Positions 1 through 3,705 of a DNA stretch of 15,371 bases are shown here, piece by piece; the first letter of the stretch is position 1, and each line of letters starts with the position of its first letter. Under the pieces are notes generated by a model that was not told where the DNA came from, did not search any database, and saw only the letters and a program-made list of their open reading frames with translations. Made by a program: the position numbers and the translations under genes. This stretch comes from Patescibacteria group bacterium (GTDB taxonomy: Bacteria > Patescibacteriota > Patescibacteriia > XYB2-FULL-38-15), in assembly GCA_018818855.1 (NCBI GenBank), contig JAHIRI010000028.1, positions 1 to 15,371 of the forward strand. Reading direction: 5' to 3'.

Positions 1-390
1 ATTGTCTGCGTGGGAGAAACTTTTGAAGAAAGACAAAAGGGGATTCGTGATGTAGTTGTGGCGCGCGAAGTTGAAGCGGCCCTCCGCGACGTTGAACTTT
101 TTGGAAATAAAAAAATTATTATCGCCTACGAGCCGGTTTGGGTGATCGGCACTGGCCAGGCAGTAGAGCCGGAAGACGCGGAACATTCGCATCGGATGAT
201 ACGGGAGACATTACTTGAAAATTTTTCACCGGATATTGTAGAAAAACATTTTGAAATAATTTATGGCGGGAGCGTTGACAGTAAAAATATCGGGGATTTT
301 ATGGAAAAAGAAAATATTGACGGAGTTTTGGTTGGTGGTGCTTCGCTTAAAGTTGAAGAATTTGTTAAAATGATAAAAGAGATCGCGTAA
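1..390 (+). CDS. tpiA: Triosephosphate isomerase, 3' part
   Basis: Triosephosphate isomerase interconverts dihydroxyacetone phosphate and glyceraldehyde 3-phosphate in cytoplasmic glycolysis. Only the C-terminal half is in the window. The reading frame is open from base 1 (I-V-C-V-G-E-T, the conserved CVGE(T) segment), so the GTG at 10 is not a real start. Family signatures are the active-site loop AYEPVWVIGTG with the catalytic Glu in YEPVW, the phosphate-binding YGGSV, and GVLVGGASLK near the end. About 129 codons are visible of the usual 250 or so. The stop lies 4 bases before the fba start, so the two glycolytic genes are probably one transcript. Identification is secure; the true start lies upstream of the window. 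Confidence 0.97.
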   Translation: MVCVGETFEERQKGIRDVVVAREVEAALRDVELFGNKKIIIAYEPVWVIGTGQAVEPEDAEHSHRMIRETLLENFSPDIVEKHFEIIYGGSVDSKNIGDFMEKENIDGVLVGGASLKVEEFVKMIKEIA

Positions 391-394
391 TTTT

Positions 395-1261
395 ATGCCA
401 CTTGTCCACATCAAAAATTTGTTGAAAGATGCGAGCCGCGGGAAATTTGCCCTCGGCGCTTTTAATACGCAGAATTTAGAAACTACTTTGGCAATAATGC
501 GCGCGGCGGAAAAAAATCGGGCATCGTGCGTGATTCAGGTAAGCGAGGCGACAATTGATTATGCCGGGCTGGAAACAATCGCGGAAATTGTCAAAACCGC
601 GGCGAAAAAAGAATTGAAGCGCGGGCGGGCGGCTCTGCATCTTGATCACGGAAAAAAGTTTGAATCAATAGTAAATTGTATCAAAGCCGGATTTTCTTCA
701 ATAATGATGGACGCTTCGCATCTGCCGTTTAAAGAAAATATCGCCGCAACAAAGAAAGCGGTGCAATACGCGCACAAGCACGGTGTCTTCGCCCAAGGAG
801 AATTGGGACGGCTCGCGGGAGTGGAAGATGTTGTTCGGGTCGCCGGCCACGAAGCTTTTATGACTCATCCGGACGAAGCGGCGGAATTTGTAAAAAAAAC
901 CGGAGTTGATACGCTCGCGGTTTCCATCGGCAATGTTCATGGAATTATGAAAATTAGAAAGGGCGTGCCAAAGCTTGATTTGGAGCGCTTGAAAGAAATT
1001 GGGAAAAAGGTTAAGGTTCCCCTAGTCCTGCACGGCGCTTCGGGTATTCCGGAAGAAGAAATAAAAAAGGCGATAAAATTGGGCATCAGAATAATTAACA
1101 TTGATACGGAAATAAGGTTGGCTTTTACAAATTCATTGCGGACGACGCTTTCCGGCGACAAGAATATTTTTGATCCGAGGAAAGTTTTGACGCCGGCAAT
1201 GGAGGAGGTGGAAAAAGTTGTGGCGAAGAAAATGAAAATTTTCGGAAGCGCGAAGAAATAA
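395..1261 (+). CDS. fba: Class II fructose-bisphosphate aldolase
   Basis: Zinc-dependent class II aldolase (288 aa) that splits or forms fructose 1,6-bisphosphate from DHAP and glyceraldehyde 3-phosphate. The TIM-barrel signatures are all present: HLDHG at residues 82-86 (catalytic Asp84 and zinc ligand His85), SSIMMDAS at 101-108, the GELG segment with the metal-binding Glu near 136, NVHG with zinc ligand His182, LHGASG with zinc ligand His213, and INIDTEIR at 235-241. Length matches the short GatY/KbaY/FbaA type. The protein could in principle act on tagatose bisphosphate, but the adjoining tpiA favours glycolysis or gluconeogenesis. The start 4 bases after tpiA is chosen because the protein begins with the typical N-terminus (MPLVHIKNLL). 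Confidence 0.95.
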   Translation: MPLVHIKNLLKDASRGKFALGAFNTQNLETTLAIMRAAEKNRASCVIQVSEATIDYAGLETIAEIVKTAAKKELKRGRAALHLDHGKKFESIVNCIKAGFSSIMMDASHLPFKENIAATKKAVQYAHKHGVFAQGELGRLAGVEDVVRVAGHEAFMTHPDEAAEFVKKTGVDTLAVSIGNVHGIMKIRKGVPKLDLERLKEIGKKVKVPLVLHGASGIPEEEIKKAIKLGIRIINIDTEIRLAFTNSLRTTLSGDKNIFDPRKVLTPAMEEVEKVVAKKMKIFGSAKK

Positions 1262-1276
1262 TTTTAATTTTAAAGT

Positions 1277-2062
1277 ATGTCTCCTTACGATATTATTCCG
1301 TTAGGCATTATCATTCTTTCATTAGCCGGTATTATTTTTATTATCGTAAAAAAATTTCCAGTTTTAGCTTCAATTAATGTGGAAACGATTCAGAGCGAGC
1401 AGGAGGCGGTTAAAAAAGAAAGAATTGTCGCGGAAAGGTTAAGCCGAAAAATTTCCGCGGTGGGAAAATTTTTGTATAAAGTTCTTTCTCCGGTTGGCCG
1501 GGCATTGAGAGGATTGTTTTCAAAAATTTATGCGAAAGTTTTGGAATGGGAAAAAAGTTATGGCAAAAAGCGGGTAAAAAAGTTAGAGGAAGCCCCTAAC
1601 ACCAACGAGGAGATAAAAACACTTTTTTTTGAAGCCGAGGAATGTTTTAGAGAAGGAAAAAACGAAGAAGCTGAAAAAAAATGTATTGGGATTATTGCCC
1701 TTGATCATAAAAATATAGATGCCTACAAAAAATTGGGACAGGTATATCTTGAGCAAAAGAATTATGACAACGCTTACGAAACCTTTAAACATCTTTTAAA
1801 ATTAAATCCTGACGACGTGGAAACGCTTCTTGATCTTGGCGCGCTTTGCCGGGAGCGGGGAGAAAATGATGCGGCGCTGGCGAATTTTAAGAGAGCGGTT
1901 GAACTTGAACCGACAAGCCCCAGAAACCTTGATTTTTTAATTGATATAAGTATAATAGTAAAGAATAAAGATTTAGCTAGGGAAACGCTTAAAAAGCTGC
2001 AAGAAGCTAATCCAGAAAATCAGAAATTGGAGGAATTTGAAGAAAGGATTGAGGCCATCTAA
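1277..2062 (+). CDS. Membrane-anchored TPR-repeat protein
   Basis: A 261-aa protein with one hydrophobic N-terminal segment (about residues 5-30), a basic Lys/Arg-rich linker (about 45-103), then three to four tetratricopeptide repeats (about 112-145, 146-179, 180-213, and a weaker one at 214-247). Repeat hallmarks include A-Y-x-x-L-G-x-x-Y, N-Y-D-x-A-x-x-x-F and L-x-P-D-D. The anchor and linker predict a single-pass membrane protein with its TPR domain probably in the cytoplasm, working as a scaffold for protein contacts. Proteins of this design are common hypothetical genes in Parcubacteria. It follows fba by 15 bases and may belong to the same transcript. The specific partner is unknown. 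Confidence 0.8.
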   Translation: MSPYDIIPLGIIILSLAGIIFIIVKKFPVLASINVETIQSEQEAVKKERIVAERLSRKISAVGKFLYKVLSPVGRALRGLFSKIYAKVLEWEKSYGKKRVKKLEEAPNTNEEIKTLFFEAEECFREGKNEEAEKKCIGIIALDHKNIDAYKKLGQVYLEQKNYDNAYETFKHLLKLNPDDVETLLDLGALCRERGENDAALANFKRAVELEPTSPRNLDFLIDISIIVKNKDLARETLKKLQEANPENQKLEEFEERIEAI

Positions 2063-2118
2063 GTTTCGGGGAAAAGACTGAATAAGCGCGAAATATTTTT
2101 TGTTTTTGGTCAATTTAC

Positions 2119-2194
2119 GCCGTTGTAGCTCAGTTGGTAGAGCATCTCCATGGTAAGGAGAAGGTCGCCAGTTCAATTCTGGCCAACGGCTCCA
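2119..2194 (+). tRNA. trnT: tRNA-Thr (GGT anticodon)
   Basis: The cloverleaf is complete: acceptor GCCGTTG (2119-2125) pairs with CAACGGC (2184-2190), followed by T and an encoded CCA (2192-2194). The D-loop contains GG. The anticodon loop ATGGTAA gives anticodon GGT, which reads ACC/ACT. The T-arm is GCCAG-TTCAATT-CTGGC. This is the only one of the four tRNAs here with an encoded CCA. It is the first member of a Thr-Tyr-Thr-rpmG-Trp group. Confidence 0.97.
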
Positions 2195-2210
2195 TTTCTT
2201 CAAGGGGGTT

Positions 2211-2227
2211 CCCAAACGAAGTTTGGG
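2211..2227. repeat. Hairpin with C(GAA)G triloop
   Basis: A perfect 7-bp inverted repeat, CCCAAAC (2211-2217) and GTTTGGG (2221-2227), closes a three-base GAA loop. C(GNA)G mini-hairpins are known to be exceptionally stable in single-stranded DNA. It lies 16 bases after tRNA-Thr and upstream of the GIY-YIG gene. No T-run follows, so it does not look like a terminator. A second hairpin of the same loop class lies at 2688-2710. Confidence 0.7.
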
Positions 2228-2236
2228 GAAAGTTAA

Positions 2237-2248
2237 GTTGGGGGCAGG
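2237..2248 (+). repeat. Left copy of 12-base direct repeat (tRNA-Tyr 5' end)
   Basis: GTTGGGGGCAGG is repeated exactly at 2526-2537, where its last seven bases are the 5' acceptor strand of tRNA-Tyr. The two copies bracket the GIY-YIG gene. This copy also forms a small hairpin with the C-run just after it (TGGGGG 2239-2244 with CCCCCA 2249-2254). It could be a target duplication or a fragment of a displaced tRNA 5' end. Confidence 0.7.
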
Positions 2249-2269
2249 CCCCCACACCAATTATGTTTT
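2249..2269. repeat. Left arm of inverted repeat around the GIY-YIG gene
   Basis: CCCCCA-CACCAATTATG-TTTT is the reverse complement of 2512-2533 except for one missing A in the left arm. The arm includes the start codon of the GIY-YIG gene (ATG at 2263), and the right arm includes its stop codon. The repeat therefore encloses exactly one gene, as in a small transposable unit. Confidence 0.75.
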
Positions 2270-2520
2270 ATGTTTACGTTTTGAAAAGTATCAAAGATGG
2301 TCAATTATACATTGGCTCGACGAAGGATTTACAAAAACGTTTTAAAGAACATAATGATGGTTTGGTGGGGTCGACTAAAACGCGGAGACCATTTAAATTA
2401 ATGTATTACGAATCTTATGCCGCGGAACGGGATGCACGGTTGAGAGAGTCTAGATTAAAGTTAAGAAGTCGCGCATTTGCGCAATTAAAAAGTAGGATTA
2501 TGTATAGTCTAAAAACATAA
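2263..2520 (+). CDS. Small GIY-YIG endonuclease-domain protein
   Basis: An 85-aa single-domain GIY-YIG nuclease of the YhbQ/UvrC-N-terminal-like group (COG2827 type). The GIY-YIG core appears as Y-V-Y-V-L at 3-7 and LYIGST at 15-20, followed by the conserved Arg26, His30-Asn31, the STKTRRPF segment (37-44) and the catalytic Glu50 in YYESY. The C-terminus keeps the RESRLK signature, but the usual Gly-rich turn after it is replaced by SRAFAQ, where the DNA has a GCGCA-TT-TGCGC palindrome (2471-2482). The frame stays open upstream into tRNA-Thr; ATG 2263 is preferred because it matches the family start and lies outside the tRNA. There is no good Shine-Dalgarno sequence. The gene is bounded by inverted repeats that include its start and stop codons. 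Standalone proteins of this group have no settled function; it may act on DNA structure or mobility. Confidence 0.85.
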   Translation: MFYVYVLKSIKDGQLYIGSTKDLQKRFKEHNDGLVGSTKTRRPFKLMYYESYAAERDARLRESRLKLRSRAFAQLKSRIMYSLKT

Positions 2521-2533
2521 TTGGTGTTGGGGG
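2512..2533. repeat. Right arm of inverted repeat around the GIY-YIG gene
   Basis: AAAACATAATTGGTG-TTGGGGG is the complement of the left arm at 2249-2269, with one extra base. It contains the stop codon of the GIY-YIG gene and runs 3 bases into the 5' acceptor strand of tRNA-Tyr. Confidence 0.75.
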
Positions 2534-2537
2534 CAGG
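2526..2537 (+). repeat. Right copy of 12-base direct repeat, at the tRNA-Tyr 5' end
   Basis: GTTGGGGGCAGG matches 2237-2248 exactly. Positions 2531-2537 are the 5' acceptor strand of tRNA-Tyr, so this copy is presumably the original and the left one the duplicate. Confidence 0.7.
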
Positions 2538-2613
2538 TACCGAAGTAGTCAAACGGGGCAGACTGTAAATCTGCTGGCTCACGCCTTCCAAGGTGCAAAT
2601 CCTTGCCTGCCCA
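2531..2613 (+). tRNA. trnY: tRNA-Tyr (GTA anticodon), unusual D-/T-loop pair
   Basis: A class II tRNA with a long variable arm. Acceptor GGGCAGG (2531-2537) pairs with CCTGCCC (2606-2612), and A2613 is the discriminator; CCA is not encoded. The anticodon stem GCAGA/TCTGC closes loop CTGTAAA, anticodon GTA. The T-stem CAAGG/CCTTG closes loop TGCAAAT, so position 55 is G rather than the near-universal U. The D-loop AAGTAGTCAAA aligns without gaps to the common tRNA-Tyr loop AAGTGGCTAAA, which makes position 18 an A instead of G, while G19 and C56 are kept. The gene's own 5' end is duplicated upstream and its 3' end downstream. The arms all pair, so it is probably functional. Confidence 0.93.
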
Positions 2614-2616
2614 TTT
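2594..2616 (+). repeat. Direct repeat copy 1: tRNA-Tyr T-loop to 3' end
   Basis: This 23-base segment runs from the T-loop through the acceptor strand, discriminator and TTT of tRNA-Tyr. It recurs at 2770-2792 with a single mismatch (TGCAAAT against TGCAATT), 176 bases away. The segment between the copies holds three perfect hairpins and no gene. An overlap with the 3' end of a tRNA gene is the usual position of integrase attachment sites. Confidence 0.85.
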
Positions 2617-2687
2617 AGAAAAATAAAAAGTAGTTTTAAGATTGGACAAATTCGGGCGTGGAAGATAAGATTTGCACAGGAAAGGGG

Positions 2688-2710
2688 TCGGGAAAACGTA
2701 GTTTTCCCGA
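2688..2710. repeat. Hairpin with C(GTA)G triloop
   Basis: A perfect 10-bp inverted repeat, TCGGGAAAAC (2688-2697) and GTTTTCCCGA (2701-2710), closes a GTA triloop. It is the same loop class as the hairpin at 2211-2227 but has a different stem. No T-run follows. Confidence 0.8.
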
Positions 2711-2722
2711 TTCGCGGAAATA

Positions 2723-2742
2723 TTAAAACCGCAGGGTTTTAA
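2723..2742. repeat. Hairpin, 8-bp stem, GCAG loop
   Basis: TTAAAACC (2723-2730) pairs perfectly with GGTTTTAA (2735-2742) around a GCAG tetraloop. It is the middle one of three consecutive hairpins between the two copies of the tRNA-Tyr 3' end. Confidence 0.75.
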
Positions 2743-2745
2743 GGA

Positions 2746-2765
2746 GTCCCGCATTATTGCGGGAC
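2746..2765. repeat. Hairpin, GC-rich 8-bp stem, TTAT loop
   Basis: GTCCCGCA (2746-2753) pairs perfectly with TGCGGGAC (2758-2765) around TTAT. It sits 4 bases before the second copy of the tRNA-Tyr 3' end. It has no poly-T tail, so it resembles an interspersed palindrome rather than a terminator. Confidence 0.8.
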
Positions 2766-2769
2766 GACG

Positions 2770-2792
2770 TGCAATTCCTTGCCTGCCCATTT
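2770..2792 (+). repeat. Direct repeat copy 2: displaced tRNA-Tyr 3' end
   Basis: This segment matches 2594-2616 at 22 of 23 positions. It has no 5' tRNA half in front of it, so it is a displaced fragment and not a tRNA gene. It ends directly at the first base of the next tRNA (2793). Confidence 0.85.
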
Positions 2793-2865
2793 GCCAGCGT
2801 AGCTCAGTTGGCAGAGCAACGGTTTTGTAAACCGTAGGTCGTCGGTTCGAACCCGACCGCTGGCT
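2793..2865 (+). tRNA. trnT: tRNA-Thr (TGT anticodon)
   Basis: Acceptor GCCAGCG (2793-2799) pairs with CGCTGGC (2858-2864), and T2865 is the discriminator; CCA is not encoded. The anticodon stem ACGGT/ACCGT closes loop TTTGTAA, anticodon TGT, which reads ACA and wobble codons. The T-arm is GTCGG-TTCGAAC-CCGAC. It starts immediately after the displaced tRNA-Tyr fragment, and rpmG follows 31 bases later. Confidence 0.97.
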
Positions 2866-2896
2866 TTGTGAATTTAAAATTCTAAAAAATACTTTT

Positions 2897-3052
2897 ATGT
2901 CACAAGAGAATTTAATCAAAATGGAGTGCTCAGTCTGCAAACACGTCAATTATTTTTCTCATAAAAATAAAAAGACCTTGAAGAACAGACTGGAGATGAA
3001 AAAGCATTGCAAGTGGTGCAAGAAGCACACAATGCATAAAGAAACGAAATAA
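2897..3052 (+). CDS. rpmG: Ribosomal protein bL33
   Basis: A 51-aa L33 protein of the large ribosomal subunit, near the E site. It is the zinc-binding (C+) form: Cys11-x-x-Cys14 and Cys38-x-x-Cys41 make a four-cysteine ribbon, and the chain is otherwise strongly basic (NKKTLKNRLEMKKHC). ATG 2897 is the only reasonable start. Placement between tRNA-Thr and tRNA-Trp is the common bacterial arrangement leading to secE-nusG, which supports the call. secE and nusG are not found downstream in this window. Confidence 0.93.
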   Translation: MSQENLIKMECSVCKHVNYFSHKNKKTLKNRLEMKKHCKWCKKHTMHKETK

Positions 3053-3133
3053 TTCTGTTATGAGTTATTTTTCTCGGAAATTTCCTAGCCGATAATTTAT
3101 CGGTATTGTTGTTTTAGTATTAGTATTTTCCCT

Positions 3134-3204
3134 GGGAGCTTAGTTAAGTGGTATAACTGCGGTCTCCAAAACCGCTATCGGGGGTTCGATTCCCTCAGCT
3201 CCCG
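3134..3204 (+). tRNA. trnW: tRNA-Trp (CCA anticodon)
   Basis: Acceptor GGGAGCT (3134-3140) pairs with AGCTCCC (3197-3203), and G3204 is the discriminator; CCA is not encoded. The anticodon stem GCGGT/ACCGC closes loop CTCCAAA, anticodon CCA for Trp. The T-arm is GGGGG-TTCGATT-CCCTC. Its last 18 bases are repeated 129 bases downstream. Confidence 0.97.
3187..3204 (+). repeat. Direct repeat copy 1: tRNA-Trp 3' end
   Basis: The 18 bases CGATTCCCTCAGCTCCCG cover part of the T-loop, the T-stem strand, the acceptor strand and the discriminator of tRNA-Trp. They recur exactly at 3316-3333. The 111 bases between the copies contain a long hairpin and no gene. Confidence 0.88.
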
Positions 3205-3206
3205 TT

Positions 3207-3244
3207 TTGCCCAAATCTATCGCCCGTGCGGTAGATTTGGGCAA
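3207..3244. repeat. Long hairpin directly after tRNA-Trp
   Basis: TTGCCCAAATCTA (3207-3219) is the perfect 13-base complement of TAGATTTGGGCAA (3232-3244). One T/G pair and then CGC/GCG extend the stem to a CCGT loop. No T-run follows, so it does not look like an intrinsic terminator. A shorter hairpin (GGAGAG/CTCTCC, 3260-3275) follows within the same insert. Confidence 0.85.
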
Positions 3245-3315
3245 GTGAGAGCTTGAGTTGGAGAGAAGCCTCTCCCCGTAAGGCCGTTGTGGTCGCTTTC
3301 GCACCGAGGAGCCTC

Positions 3316-3333
3316 CGATTCCCTCAGCTCCCG
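3316..3333 (+). repeat. Direct repeat copy 2: displaced tRNA-Trp 3' end
   Basis: An exact 18-base copy of 3187-3204 with no matching 5' tRNA half upstream. It marks the far end of the hairpin-bearing insert. The truncated ABC ATPase begins 33 bases later. Confidence 0.88.
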
Positions 3334-3366
3334 CCAGGAAATTATAATCAAGATACTCACGATTGT

Positions 3367-3528
3367 ATGTCAATAATTGAAATAAAAAACCTAACCAAAA
3401 AATACAACGGCTTGACGGCCGTTGATAGTTTAAATTTGGAAGTTCAGGAAGGGGAAATTTTTGGGCTTCTTGGACCAAACGGCGCGGGGAAGACGACAAC
3501 CTTGATGATGCCTGCCGCGACGCTCTAA
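3367..3528 (+). pseudogene. Truncated ABC transporter ATPase fragment
   Basis: 53 codons encode the N-terminal strand pair of an ABC-type ATPase: IIEIKNLTKKYNGLTAVDSL followed by the Walker A box GLLGPNGAGKTTT. The frame then reads LMMPAATL and stops, where a full gene would go on for another 180 or more residues with the Q-loop, LSGGQ signature, Walker B and H-loop. None of these follow in any plus frame before the helicase promoter. The closest family is multidrug or ABC-2 type ATPases. It sits just after the displaced tRNA-Trp end, and a terminator-like hairpin covers its stop codon, so it looks like a remnant left by a deletion or insertion. A short expressed peptide cannot be excluded. 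Confidence 0.8.
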
Positions 3529-3550
3529 ATCGGCCAAAAACCGATTTTTT
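3527..3550 (+). terminator. Intrinsic terminator after ABC fragment
   Basis: AAATCGG (3527-3533) pairs with CCGATTT (3541-3547) around a 7-base A-rich loop and runs into a T-tract (3545-3550). It overlaps the stop codon of the truncated ABC gene and lies just upstream of the helicase promoter. Confidence 0.75.
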
Positions 3551-3561
3551 AGTTCTTCGCC

Positions 3562-3590
3562 TTGACAGAGTTTCCTTTCCATGTTATACT
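3562..3590 (+). promoter_or_regulatory. Sigma-70 type promoter for the helicase gene
   Basis: TTGACA (3562-3567), a 17-base spacer, and TATACT (3585-3590). The predicted start near 3597 gives a leader of about 109 bases before the helicase ATG. Confidence 0.85.
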
Positions 3591-3607
3591 AGATAATCTT
3601 AACAAAT

Positions 3608-3630
3608 GTCGCGACTAATTTAGTCCCGAC
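3608..3630 (+). promoter_or_regulatory. Leader hairpin of the helicase mRNA
   Basis: GTCGCGACT (3608-3616) pairs with AGTCCCGAC (3622-3630) with one mismatch, around a 5-base loop. It lies near the 5' end of the predicted leader. A role in message stability or cold response is only an inference. Confidence 0.45.
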
Positions 3631-3705
3631 AAGACTCGAACCTCTTTTGTGTCATGCATTAAATTATGTGGCCCCTATCGGAGAAATCGGGTCACTAATT
3701 TTTTT

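Noticed and set aside
2134..2262. N-terminal extension of the GIY-YIG protein into tRNA-Thr
   Set aside because: It would be coded by the tRNA itself and the hairpin; the domain begins exactly at the internal ATG 2263.
2509..2949. Minus-strand open frame across tRNA-Tyr, tRNA-Thr and rpmG
   Set aside because: It is antisense to two tRNA genes and a ribosomal protein; its residues (RSGSNRRPTVYKTVALPTEL) are the well-known false translation of a tRNA gene.
2594..3333. CRISPR array
   Set aside because: The repeats are two-copy pairs of different sequence that copy tRNA ends, with no regular spacing and no cas genes.
3253..3366. GTG- or TTG-type upstream extension of the ABC fragment, through the displaced tRNA-Trp end
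   Set aside because: The extension reads through the tRNA fragment and has no ABC similarity; ATG 3367 matches the usual family start.
3140..3499. Minus-strand open frame across tRNA-Trp and the ABC fragment
   Set aside because: It is antisense to the tRNA and to a recognisable Walker A coding sequence, and it has no family resemblance.
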